Origin: Geomonas sp. Red32
GTDB taxonomy: Bacteria; Desulfobacterota; Desulfuromonadia; Geobacterales; Geobacteraceae
DNA: 64,000 nucleotides
Reading direction: 5' to 3'
Assembly: GCF_023652955.1 (NCBI RefSeq)
Contig: NZ_JAKLOY010000012.1
Coordinates: 62,001 to 126,000, forward strand
This document shows positions 16,558-24,613 of the stretch, in pieces (position 1 is the stretch's first letter; every line of letters starts with the position of its first letter). A program made the translations under genes and the position numbers. The notes beneath the pieces are model-generated. The model ran no database searches. It was not told the origin of the DNA and worked only from the letters and a program-made list of their open reading frames with translations.

Positions 16558-17124
16558 ATGAAGCTCGATCCGCAAAAGACAGCGTTTCTCACCCTCGATT
16601 TCCAAAAGGGCATCCTGGCAAGTTATCCCGACGCCGAGGCTACGGTTCAGGCCGCTTCGAAGGCGGTCGATTTCGCAAGGGAAAATGGATTCCTCGTGAT
16701 CCACGCCGGCCTCGGTTTCTCTGAAGGTCACCCGGAAATTGCCGATTTCGAATCCCGCTTCTTGATGGTGAAGCAGAACAATCTGTTCGTGAAGGGCAGT
16801 GCTTCTGCCGAGTTCCACAGCGCGATCCGGAAGCCAGGCGATCTCGTGGTCTATAAGCAGAGAGTCAGTGCCTTCTCCGAAAATCATCTCAACCTCATGC
16901 TCCGCGCTCGTGGCATCGAACACTTGGTTCTTTTCGGGGTTGCCACCAGCGGAATAGTTCTTTCCACTCTCAGGCGTGCATTTGATCTGGATTACAGAAG
17001 TATCGTCCTCAAAGATGCCTGCTTTGATGCCGACCCGGAAGTTCATCGGGTTCTCTGCGAAAAAGTTTTTCCAAGACAAGCCATCGTTACGACGGTAGCG
17101 GAGTTGATAGGGCAAGACGTTTAA
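16558..17124 (+). CDS. Isochorismatase-fold cysteine hydrolase lacking the nucleophilic Cys
   Basis: 188 residues. The cysteine-hydrolase fold is clear: D14 in L-T-L-D-F-Q-K-G, K100 in V-V-Y-K, and the later F-G-V-A-T-S-G-I-V-L-S-T segment (127-137), where active members read A-T-D-V-C-V. The catalytic Cys position is occupied by Ile133. Relatives with A-T-S-G-V-V-L-S-T form a recognisable subgroup, so this may be a binding protein or use different chemistry. The ATG at 16558 follows TAGGAGA; an in-frame ATG at 16522 lacks a site. The stop TAA directly abuts the ATG of the exporter gene, indicating translational coupling. Confidence 0.85.
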   Translation: MKLDPQKTAFLTLDFQKGILASYPDAEATVQAASKAVDFARENGFLVIHAGLGFSEGHPEIADFESRFLMVKQNNLFVKGSASAEFHSAIRKPGDLVVYKQRVSAFSENHLNLMLRARGIEHLVLFGVATSGIVLSTLRRAFDLDYRSIVLKDACFDADPEVHRVLCEKVFPRQAIVTTVAELIGQDV

Positions 17125-18531
17125 ATGGAGACGGAATCCGCTACCGTGGTAAGTGACGCGGTTTCTTCGCCGGAGAAGCTTGATCCAAAAGCGTGGCAAA
17201 CGATTGCAGTTGTGATCCTCGCTCCGTTCATGACCCAGATGGATGCGACCATTGTGAACGTATCGCTTTCATCCATCGGGGAAAATCTGCATGCTCCCAT
17301 TTCCTCAGCTCAGTGGATCATCAGCGGTTACCTCCTGGCACTGGCCCTCATGCTCCCTCTCAACGGCTGGCTGGTGGACCGCTTTGGAACCAAAAGACTG
17401 TACCTTTTCTGCTTTTCCTCATTTACGGCGGCGTCGTTTCTGTGCGGTGCGGCCCGCACAATGGAGCAGCTTATCGCTGCTCGCATCGTACAGGGATTGG
17501 CTGGGGGGCTGTTGGCGCCGCTCACGCAACTTATGATGGCCCGCGTTGCAGGCAAGCAGATGGCGAGGGTTGTCGGCTACGCCTCGGCGCCGGTCCTACT
17601 CGCGCCGCTGGTAGGGCCTCCGCTCGCCGGAGCAATCCTTAGATACGCCGGGTGGCCCTGGCTCTTCTACGTCAACCTGCCGGTCGGAGTCCTGGCAGTT
17701 GCACTAGCGGCGTTGCTCATTCCCCATGACGGCACCATGATCCGGAAGCGCCCCTTCGATCTCCCGGGATTTCTGCTGCTATCGCCGGGACTATCCTGCA
17801 CCCTCTATGGCCTGGAGCAGTTCGCCCATCGTCAATCTCCGTCTTTTCTGTTGTTAGGGATTCTCTTACTCGGCACGTTCATCTGGCTGGCTTTGCGAAT
17901 GAAAGAGAAGGCGCTGATCGACCTTGAGCTTTTTAGAATCCGTACCTTCTCGACCGCGGCGATCACCCAGTTTCTCTCGAATGGCATTATGTTCGCCGGG
18001 CAGCTTCTCATACCGCTTTACCTCGTCTCGGGAGCGGGACTTTCTCCGGCTCGTGCGGGATGGGTGCTCACAGCCATGGGAATCGGAATGATGTGCAGCT
18101 ATCCGCTCATGGGGTTTCTGACGGAGAGGTTCGGATGCCGGGCGGTAGCTTCAGGCGGGGTGTTCATCAACCTGGCCGGAACGCTCCCGTTTCTTTGGAT
18201 GGCGCATGCGGGATTTTCGATGCCGCTTTCCGTTGCGGGCCTGTATCTTCGAGGCGTAGGTCAAGGTGCTACCGGGATACCATCGCTTGCGGCCGCATAC
18301 GCATCAGTTCCCCAGAACAAGCTAAGTCTTGCAGCGACAGCCATCAACATAGTGCAGAGACTCGGCGGCCCTATAGCGACTACCACCCTTGCCATAGTCA
18401 TATCGCTTTCGGAGAAGGCTAATCCCGTCCCCGGATCTCACTCGTTTTTAATTCCATTCGCAGCGATTCTACTTCTGCAGCTGCTGATAATTGGATCAGC
18501 TACCAGGCTCCCGGTAAGAATCCGACAATAG
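17125..18531 (+). CDS. MFS multidrug exporter, DHA2 (EmrB/QacA) family
   Basis: 468 residues with about 14 predicted membrane segments. DHA2 hallmarks are visible: F-M-T-Q-M-D-A-T-I-V-N-V near residue 35 (motif D1), W-I-I-S-G-Y-L-L, the loop motif D-R-F-G-T-K-R, and the motif-C-like G-P-P-L-A-G stretch. It likely exports a drug or toxic metabolite by proton antiport. No EmrA-like adaptor or outer membrane channel gene is present, so it probably acts alone in the inner membrane. The start codon immediately follows the stop of the upstream gene. Expression is expected to depend on the MarR regulator at 15703. Confidence 0.9.
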   Translation: METESATVVSDAVSSPEKLDPKAWQTIAVVILAPFMTQMDATIVNVSLSSIGENLHAPISSAQWIISGYLLALALMLPLNGWLVDRFGTKRLYLFCFSSFTAASFLCGAARTMEQLIAARIVQGLAGGLLAPLTQLMMARVAGKQMARVVGYASAPVLLAPLVGPPLAGAILRYAGWPWLFYVNLPVGVLAVALAALLIPHDGTMIRKRPFDLPGFLLLSPGLSCTLYGLEQFAHRQSPSFLLLGILLLGTFIWLALRMKEKALIDLELFRIRTFSTAAITQFLSNGIMFAGQLLIPLYLVSGAGLSPARAGWVLTAMGIGMMCSYPLMGFLTERFGCRAVASGGVFINLAGTLPFLWMAHAGFSMPLSVAGLYLRGVGQGATGIPSLAAAYASVPQNKLSLAATAINIVQRLGGPIATTTLAIVISLSEKANPVPGSHSFLIPFAAILLLQLLIIGSATRLPVRIRQ

Positions 18532-18731
18532 ATCTGACCGGCCCTCGTTATAAGCAGCGGCTATGGCCCACAACAGTACATCCCCTCATCCAGTCTCCCC
18601 ATGGCGGATTTCCGCTCAGCCGCACTCCCTATGACAGCTTCCGCCCCCCTCAAGTTGGCACTGCCCCATTTTGAGGGTAAACTTAGCGCCTAAAGCAGCG
18701 CGACCCTACTCTTTGAACCGGGAGAACCTCC

Positions 18732-20795
18732 GTGCCCTCTGACAGTAGCGCCATACGGAACATCGGGATCATCTCCCACATCGACGCCGGCAAGACTACT
18801 GTTTCAGAGCGCATCCTCTTTTACAGCGGCGAGACCTACAAGATGGGAGAGGTTCACGATGGGCTGGCGGTCATGGATTGGATGCCGCAGGAGCAGGAAC
18901 GGGGCATCACCATTACCGCTTCCGCCACCACCTGTCGCTGGGGCGACTACCGGCTGAACCTCATCGACACTCCGGGACATATCGACTTCACCATCGAGGT
19001 GGAGCGGAGCGTGCGGGTGCTGGACGGGGCGATCGCCATCTTCAGTGCGGTCGAGGGGGTCCAGCCGCAGAGCGAGCTGGTCTGGCGCCAGGCGGAGCGC
19101 AACCGGGTGCCGCGGGTCTGCTTCATCAACAAGATGGACCGCGCGGGCGCCGACTACCGGCAGACCCTGGCCCAGATCGTGGGACGGCTGAAGGCCCGGC
19201 CGGTGCTCATCCAGCTCCCGGTGGGGGAGGAGGCTTCCTTCTCCGGCGTGGTCGATCTCCTGACCGAGGAGATGGTGACCTTCGACGAGCACGACTTGGG
19301 AAAGAGCGTGATCCGGGGGAAGGTCCCGGAGGCGATGATCCCGGAGATCGAGGAGGTGCGGCTGAAGGTGACGGAGGCGGCGGCCGACTTCGACGACGAG
19401 GTGATGGCGGCCTTTCTGGACGGGAAGAAGGTCCCGGCCGAGGTGCTGAGAAGGGCGCTCAGGCGGGGGACCCTGGCGGGAGAGATCTTTCCCGTGCTGC
19501 TCGGGACGGCGCTCCGCAACAAGGGGGTCCAGCCCCTGCTGGATGCGGTCTGTTTCTACCTCCCGTCGCCGCTCGACATTCCCCCCATCCCGGGGCACCA
19601 TCCCAGCGGCGGTGGCGAAGAACGCCTCTCCTGCGACCCCAATGGCCCGTTGGCTGCCTTGGCCTTCAAGGTCATGTCCGAGGAGGGGCGCCGCCTGACC
19701 TACCTCCGTATCTACAGCGGAACGCTCAAGGGTGGGGCATCTCTGCTGAACCCGGCCCGGGGCGCCTACGAGAAAGTCCGGCACCTCTTTCACATGCATT
19801 CCCACCGCCGCGAGGAGATCCAGCAGGCCGAGGCGGGGGATATCGTCGCCGTCACCGGTTTTCAGGCCGCCCTGACCGGCGATACCCTGTGCGACCCGGC
19901 CAAGCCGCTGGTGCTGGAAGGTGTCACGGTTCCCGAGTCCGTGGTGTCGCTGGCGGTGGAGGCCAAGGGGGGCGAGGACCGCGAGCGGCTGGACACGGTT
20001 CTCCAGTACTTCCAATGGGAAGATCCCACCTTCAAGGTCCATGAGGACAAGGAGACCGGCCAGACCATCCTCACCGGGATGGGGGAATTGCACCTCGAGA
20101 TCGTCATCGACCGCCTGCGCCGCGAGTACGGCGTGCAAGTCAAGACCGGGCGGCCGCGGGTCGTCTACCGGGAGGCCTTGAGGCGCCCCGTGGAGCGCCG
20201 GGAGTATTTCCAGAGGGAAGGGGAGAAGCGGCCGGAGATCGCCGAGCTCCTCATCAGGCTAACCCCGCTTCCCCGCGGCAGCGGGATCCGGGTCGCCGTG
20301 CCCCCGCCGGCTCCTCCGGTTTCCCGGGAGCTTTTGGCCGCCCTGGAGCAGAGCGCGCTGGAGGCCTGCCAATCCAGCTGCCGCACCGGGTATCCCCTCA
20401 CCGATCTCGAAGTGAGGATCGTGGAGGTCCCGCTCGAGCCGGGTACCCCGTTTCCTTCCGAGGCGACCTTCCGGGCGGCGGCCCGGCGCGGGGTGGTGAT
20501 GGCGGCGCGGGAGGGTGCCCCGATGCTCCTGGAGCCGATCATGTCGCTGGAACTGGAGCTGCCGGTGGAGAGCCTCGGCAAGGTGCTCGGGACCCTCCAG
20601 CAGAAGCGGGGGAGGGTGGAAGGGCTCGACAAGCGTGGCGAGGTGGAGGTGGTGCGGGCGACGGTGCCGCTGGCCGAGATGTTCGGCTACATGACCGACC
20701 TGAGAAGTGCCACCAAGGGGCGCGGCAGCTATACCATGGAGTTCCAGCGCTTCGAGGAGGCGCCGCCGCAGGTCCAGGAACAGTTCGGACTCTAG
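18732..20795 (+). CDS. fusA: Elongation factor G, stand-alone copy (EF-G2-like)
   Basis: 687 residues with the full EF-G domain set: GTPase domain with S-H-I-D-A-G-K-T-T (about residues 15-23), R-G-I-T-I-T, D-T-P-G-H-I-D-F and N-K-M-D, then domains II-V ending in L-R-S-A-T-K-G-R-G-S-Y-T-M-E-F. It uses a GTG start with GGGAG upstream. It is not in a str operon: no rpsL, rpsG or tuf is adjacent. This suggests a second EF-G paralogue, for example one specialised for ribosome recycling or stress, beside a canonical copy elsewhere. Its switch I region reads Q-E-R-G-I-T, as in active factors. Confidence 0.9.
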   Translation: MPSDSSAIRNIGIISHIDAGKTTVSERILFYSGETYKMGEVHDGLAVMDWMPQEQERGITITASATTCRWGDYRLNLIDTPGHIDFTIEVERSVRVLDGAIAIFSAVEGVQPQSELVWRQAERNRVPRVCFINKMDRAGADYRQTLAQIVGRLKARPVLIQLPVGEEASFSGVVDLLTEEMVTFDEHDLGKSVIRGKVPEAMIPEIEEVRLKVTEAAADFDDEVMAAFLDGKKVPAEVLRRALRRGTLAGEIFPVLLGTALRNKGVQPLLDAVCFYLPSPLDIPPIPGHHPSGGGEERLSCDPNGPLAALAFKVMSEEGRRLTYLRIYSGTLKGGASLLNPARGAYEKVRHLFHMHSHRREEIQQAEAGDIVAVTGFQAALTGDTLCDPAKPLVLEGVTVPESVVSLAVEAKGGEDRERLDTVLQYFQWEDPTFKVHEDKETGQTILTGMGELHLEIVIDRLRREYGVQVKTGRPRVVYREALRRPVERREYFQREGEKRPEIAELLIRLTPLPRGSGIRVAVPPPAPPVSRELLAALEQSALEACQSSCRTGYPLTDLEVRIVEVPLEPGTPFPSEATFRAAARRGVVMAAREGAPMLLEPIMSLELELPVESLGKVLGTLQQKRGRVEGLDKRGEVEVVRATVPLAEMFGYMTDLRSATKGRGSYTMEFQRFEEAPPQVQEQFGL

Positions 20796-20820
20796 TGGCG
20801 GGGTGAGTTGTCGATGGTCC

Positions 20821-20860
20821 GGGAGTGTGGGAGTGTGGGAGTGTGGGAGTGTGGGAGTGT
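20821..20860 (+). repeat. 8-bp tandem repeat, five perfect GGGAGTGT copies
   Basis: Five tandem copies of GGGAGTGT run directly into GGGAGGAGG, the ribosome-binding site of the M28 peptidase gene. The array fills the gap between EF-G and that gene. Confidence 0.9.
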
Positions 20861-20871
20861 GGGAGGAGGTG

Positions 20872-21771
20872 ATGATGATGGTGCAGGATCTGCTCGATGC
20901 CGTCTCCGGCGATGCCATTCGCGGGCATGTCGCCGCCCTGGAAGGGATTCGCCATCCGGTCGTCGCGCCGCAAGCCCTGTTGGCCGCCGAGAGCTACATC
21001 GAGGGCGAATTCCGCCGGCTCGGCTACCAGGTGGAGAGGCATCCCTTTACCGACCACGGGGAGACCTATCACAACCTGATTGCTTCCCGTCCGGGCTCCC
21101 CGGAAACCGGCGGCCGTGTCCTGGTGGTGGCCCACTTCGACTCGGTATCGGTCTCGCCGGGGGCCGACGACAATGCGAGCGGAGTGGCGGTCCTCCTGGA
21201 GCTCGCACGGGTATTGGAGGCGGTCCGGTTTAAGCGGAGGGTGGAGCTGGTGGCGGTCAACCTGGAGGAACCTTCCCTCCATGACGGCTTCGCGCTCAAG
21301 GGGAGTGCTGCGCTGGCCCGGCGGGCCCGGGAGGAGGGATGGGAGATCGAGGGGGTGCTGGTGCTTGAGTCGGTGGGTTTTGCGGGCGATGTCCCGCAGG
21401 CGGCGCCTCCCTTGCCGGTAGCGGCCCCCACGGTGGGGGATTTCCTGGCGGTGGTGGCCAACGAGGCCTCTGCGAAGGTGCTCCAACTCTTCTGCGGGGA
21501 GGTGAAGAGGCTCGGCATCTCTCTCCCCCTCTTTCCGCTCGCGGTCCCCGGCAATGGGGAAATCCTTCCCGACAGCCGGAGGTCCGATCACGCCCCATTC
21601 TGGGATCTGGGGTATCCGGCCCTTATGCTGACCGACACCGCCGATCTCAGAAACCCCAACTACCACGCGCCGACCGACACCATCGGCACCCTCAACATCC
21701 CCTTCGCCACCGAAGTCTGCCGGGCTACGCTCGCCGCGGTGATGGCTCTCGCCGAAGGGGAGGTCAGCTGA
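20872..21771 (+). CDS. M28 family zinc aminopeptidase-like protein
   Basis: About 299 residues. M28 metal ligands are visible: H in V-V-A-H-F-D-S, D in G-A-D-D-N-A-S-G-V-A, the E-E pair in V-N-L-E-E-P-S, and a late H in Y-H-A-P-T-D-T. There is also an S-D-H-A-P-F-W motif. No signal peptide is seen, so it is likely cytoplasmic or exported by another route. Three consecutive ATGs (20872, 20875, 20878) follow GGAGG; the first is used here, the third is equally possible. The upstream in-frame extension is only repeat sequence. The last 8 bases overlap the convergent CHAD gene. Confidence 0.85.
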   Translation: MMMVQDLLDAVSGDAIRGHVAALEGIRHPVVAPQALLAAESYIEGEFRRLGYQVERHPFTDHGETYHNLIASRPGSPETGGRVLVVAHFDSVSVSPGADDNASGVAVLLELARVLEAVRFKRRVELVAVNLEEPSLHDGFALKGSAALARRAREEGWEIEGVLVLESVGFAGDVPQAAPPLPVAAPTVGDFLAVVANEASAKVLQLFCGEVKRLGISLPLFPLAVPGNGEILPDSRRSDHAPFWDLGYPALMLTDTADLRNPNYHAPTDTIGTLNIPFATEVCRATLAAVMALAEGEVS

Positions 21772-22690
21772 GCCGCTGCCGTACCCGTTGCCCCAACAGC
21801 TCCTTCGCCCGCTTCCCCAGTTGATCCGGCGGAGTTTTTCCCGTCATCTCGATGAAAGAGAGAAAGAGCTCCCTCCTGCGGCGTCCGATGGTTTCCTGTA
21901 CCGCCTCCCGCTCGTTTCCCGCCGCCATCCGCACCCGCACCAGTTCCTCGAATACGTCCATGTCGTGGAGTTTGCCCAGGATTTCCTGGTACCCCTTCAG
22001 GTCGTCGTGCAGCCGGTCAAAGCCCTCGCCAAAGACCTGCTCGACGATCTCCAGCCGGTAGCGGAGCTTCTTGATAGCGATCCGCAGGCGGTGCTGCACG
22101 GGGCCCTGGTCTTCGCCGAGCGCCAGCGGGAGATGCTGCCTGAGCACCGAGTCCCGCCGGTCGATGGCGCCGGGAAGGAAGTCCCCCAGCGAAACGAACG
22201 GGGTGCTGCCGCGGACGAATAGGTTGTGCTCGTGCGTGAGGGTGCGGCAAGCGCTGTTCAATCCATCCGGCGACAGCGCCTCGAACCCGGCTTTGACCTT
22301 CCGGTGTTCCTCCTTCCGTTCCTCCCGGAGAGACTCCAGCAGCCTGCCAACTTCCTCCCCCGGCGCAACGGCGCTGTCGGTAAGCCCGGAGAAGAAAAGA
22401 TGGGCTTCGTCGGCGTTACGCAGATCGCCGAGCAGATCGGTTACCAGCTTCAGTCTCTTTCTGAGGGATTTGGTCCGGGGACCGGGGAGGCAGGGGGCAA
22501 GGAGGGCAAGCCCCTCGCGGAGCCGGCGCGAGGCAACCCGCAGGTCGTGTACCTCTTCCTCGTCGAAGTTCTTTGCCGTCTTCTTCCACTGAGTGAAGAA
22601 ACGCATCTTGTGGTCCGCCAGCAGTATGCGGGCGGCCATCCACAAAGGAGTATCGGGGGAGATCGTGTAGTTGTCTGTATCAGCGCTCAC
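21764..22690 (-). CDS. CHAD domain protein
   Basis: 308 residues, all helical, with a CHAD domain: the early R-V-A-S-R-R-L-R-E-G-L segment (about residues 51-61) and the later R-L-R-I-A-I-K-K-L-R-Y-R-L-E segment (about 200-213), both rich in the Lys/Arg/His positions typical of the fold. CHAD proteins bind inorganic polyphosphate and are often found on polyphosphate granules. No CYTH domain or ppk gene is fused or adjacent. It uses a GTG start. The 228 bases upstream (22691-22918) contain only a short AATCCCCCCTTG repeat piece. Confidence 0.85.
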   Translation of the reverse strand: MSADTDNYTISPDTPLWMAARILLADHKMRFFTQWKKTAKNFDEEEVHDLRVASRRLREGLALLAPCLPGPRTKSLRKRLKLVTDLLGDLRNADEAHLFFSGLTDSAVAPGEEVGRLLESLREERKEEHRKVKAGFEALSPDGLNSACRTLTHEHNLFVRGSTPFVSLGDFLPGAIDRRDSVLRQHLPLALGEDQGPVQHRLRIAIKKLRYRLEIVEQVFGEGFDRLHDDLKGYQEILGKLHDMDVFEELVRVRMAAGNEREAVQETIGRRRRELFLSFIEMTGKTPPDQLGKRAKELLGQRVRQRLS

Positions 22691-22918
22691 TCTTCATCCT
22701 TTCGGCCGGCACCTCTATAGACATTGTCCCCGATGTCACTCTCTTTTGCCAGGGTGTAGACAGTTTCTCCCTGCACGACAGCCTAGCGGCGCGGAGCACA
22801 ATGTGGCGTGAAGGCTGAAATCCCCCCTTGACGGCGGCCATCTAAGGGCCGCCGGTTCATGGGGGTGTCTCACTGCGATGTAGGGGAGCGGTACTGCCGG
22901 TACGAAAGGAGAGGTGTG

Positions 22919-23074
22919 TCAGGGCGTTTTGTTGAGGGAGATGAGGAATTCCATTACGGCGAGCAGGTTCACCAGCCTTTTGAAGATGAGGTTCTTTTCT
23001 TCGGCATCACGGGTCAGGTTGAGTTTCTCCTTTAGTTGTCGGTACTGCTCGTAGGCCAGGTCGAACGGTTTCAT
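22919..23074 (-). CDS. Small helical protein of unknown function
   Basis: 51 residues from the ATG at 23074, or 54 from a TTG at 23083 that is better spaced from GAGGTG. The sequence is a charged, helix-forming stretch (Y-E-Q-Y-R-Q-L-K-E-K-L-N-L, then A-E-E-K-N-L-I-F-K-R-L-V-N-L-L) ending in a hydrophobic L-A-V-M-E-F-L-I-S-L. It could be a small regulator or coiled-coil partner. No family is recognised. Confidence 0.5.
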   Translation of the reverse strand: MKPFDLAYEQYRQLKEKLNLTRDAEEKNLIFKRLVNLLAVMEFLISLNKTP

Positions 23075-23217
23075 GTTTTTCAATTTGCACCTCACGTGAA
23101 CTTTGATTAGCAAAATATAATCAACGATAGCTTAATATGTCAAGGGTAAAAGCCAGCCATCCGGAGCGGGGTGAGACCGCGGGGAAGCGGGGCGGTTGCG
23201 AAGAGAAGGCAAAGAAA

Positions 23218-23305
23218 GCGAAGAAACAGACTACCGGGACCACCGAAACCGGCACCACCGGCACTATGGGTACCACCGGCACTGAGTCAACCGGGGGAAC
23301 TTCCA
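23218..23305. repeat. Degenerate ACCACCGGCAC-type tandem repeat
   Basis: Repeats of ACC/GGCAC units, including two copies of ACCACCGGCACT, sit inside an otherwise gene-poor stretch (23084-23603). A 69-codon frame across it (23137-23346) encodes a Thr/Gly repeat and has no ribosome-binding site, though a terminator hairpin follows directly. Confidence 0.5.
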
Positions 23306-23344
23306 CCAAGTGGCTCGTACTGAAAAGAGTGAAACACGGCAGGT

Positions 23345-23384
23345 GACAAAGGCCGTCTCTCAGGAGGTGGCCTTTGTCTGTTTT
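23345..23384 (+). terminator. Rho-independent terminator
   Basis: A perfect 10-bp stem GACAAAGGCC / GGCCTTTGTC with a 14-base loop, followed by TGTTTT. It closes off transcription entering the galE region. Confidence 0.75.
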
Positions 23385-23411
23385 AGTGAAAAGTTTAGTA
23401 AAATTTAATCG

Positions 23412-23439
23412 TTGCACCGGGGTAGGCTCGGTGTTATAA
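23412..23439 (+). promoter_or_regulatory. Probable sigma-70 promoter of galE
   Basis: TTGCAC (23412-23417), a 16-base spacer, TTATAA (23434-23439). A transcript starting about 23446 would carry a leader of roughly 155 bases. Confidence 0.5.
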
Positions 23440-23476
23440 GTAAATCCTCACACCCTTACCGTTAAAACTTCTGCCA

Positions 23477-23576
23477 GGATGGCCCTCCGGATGTTCATCG
23501 ATGCTCCCGGTTCCTGTTTTTTTCCTCACGCCATCCCAGAGGGTTTAGTCCAAAAGCTAGGCCCTTTTTTGTTTTT
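23477..23576 (+). promoter_or_regulatory. Candidate attenuator/riboswitch-like leader of galE
   Basis: The leader holds a terminator hairpin (AGGGTTTAG at 23540-23548 with CTAGGCCCT at 23557-23565, two G-U pairs) followed by a long T-rich tract, 28 bases before the galE start. Upstream, GGATGGC (23477-23483) can pair with GCCATCC (23530-23536). CCCTC (23483-23487) can instead pair with GAGGG (23539-23543), which would break the terminator. This is an on/off architecture; no known riboswitch consensus is recognised. Confidence 0.45.
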
Positions 23577-23603
23577 AATCTAATGCCGTCATAAGGAGAT
23601 ACT

Positions 23604-24596
23604 ATGGGTCCAATTCTGGTTACCGGCGGGGCAGGGTATATCGGAAGCCATGTGGTAAGGCAGCTTACCGAGGCGGGACGCGAAGTGGTCGTTTACGACA
23701 ACCTCTCTACCGGCTCCGCGGATGCCCTCATCCACGGCGAGCGGCTGGTGGTGGGTGACCTGGCCGACCAGGAGAAGCTTTCCGCCCTGTTCAAGGAGTG
23801 CAAGTTCAAGTCGGTGCTCCACTTCGCCGCGGCCATCATCGCGCCGGAGTCGGTTCATCTCCCCTACAAATACTATTCGAACAACACCAGGAACACGCTG
23901 AACCTCCTGCAGACCTGCGTGCAGCACGAGATCGAGCGCTTCATCTTCTCGAGCACCGCCGCGGTTTACGGCATCCCCGAGGGGGGCGCCGCCGCCGAGA
24001 CGAGCGCCACCGTTCCCATCAACCCCTACGGGACCTCAAAGCTCATGAGCGAGTGGATGCTGCGGGACGGATCTTTCGCTCACGGGTTCTCCTACGTCGC
24101 GCTTCGCTACTTCAACGTGGCCGGGGCCGATCCCCAGGGGAGAATGGGGCAGCGCACCCCCGACGCCACCCACCTCATCAAGGTCGCCTGCCAGGCGGCG
24201 CTGGGGATGCGCGAGGGGATGTCCATCTTCGGCACCGACTACGAGACCCCTGACGGGACCGGCATCCGCGACTACATCCACATCGAGGACCTGGCCGCCG
24301 CCCACCTCTACGCCCTCGGCTACCTGGAGAAGGGAGGGGCCTCCACCACCATCAACGTCGGCTACGGCCGCGGCGAAAGCGTCCGCGAGGTGATCGACGT
24401 GGTCAAGAAGGTGAGCGGGATCGACTTCAAGGTGACCGAGGCGCCGAGGCGTCCGGGTGACCCGGCCAACCTGGTGGCGGTGGCGGACCGCATCCGCAAC
24501 GTGCTCGGCTGGAGCCCGCGCTACGACGATCTCACCACCATCGTTTCCGACGCCTGGCGCTGGGAGAAGAAGCTTTACGAATCGTCCCGCAAATAG
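23604..24596 (+). CDS. galE: UDP-glucose 4-epimerase
   Basis: 330 residues, an extended SDR. The NAD-binding G-G-A-G-Y-I-G-S-H is at residues 7-15, followed by D-N-L-S-T-G. The S-S-T-A-A-V-Y-G serine/threonine region and the Y-x-x-x-K catalytic pair (N-P-Y-G-T-S-K) are present, as is R-Y-F-N-V-A-G-A. It interconverts UDP-glucose and UDP-galactose for surface polysaccharide. AGGAGA precedes the ATG. yicC follows after 17 bases, so they may be cotranscribed. A putative attenuator lies in the leader. Related UDP-sugar epimerases cannot be excluded, but the fit to GalE is strong. Confidence 0.9.
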   Translation: MGPILVTGGAGYIGSHVVRQLTEAGREVVVYDNLSTGSADALIHGERLVVGDLADQEKLSALFKECKFKSVLHFAAAIIAPESVHLPYKYYSNNTRNTLNLLQTCVQHEIERFIFSSTAAVYGIPEGGAAAETSATVPINPYGTSKLMSEWMLRDGSFAHGFSYVALRYFNVAGADPQGRMGQRTPDATHLIKVACQAALGMREGMSIFGTDYETPDGTGIRDYIHIEDLAAAHLYALGYLEKGGASTTINVGYGRGESVREVIDVVKKVSGIDFKVTEAPRRPGDPANLVAVADRIRNVLGWSPRYDDLTTIVSDAWRWEKKLYESSRK

Positions 24597-24613
24597 GGAT
24601 TGGGAGGAATTAC

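Noticed and set aside
23137-23346. 69-codon frame encoding a Thr/Gly-rich repeat protein
   Set aside because: It has no ribosome-binding site and its composition comes from a simple nucleotide repeat. The terminator right after its stop keeps a small doubt, so the repeat is listed as a feature but no gene is called.
23477-23576. galE leader as a cyclic di-GMP, fluoride, glycine or preQ1 riboswitch
   Set aside because: None of the conserved core sequences of these classes was found, so it is reported only as a candidate attenuator.
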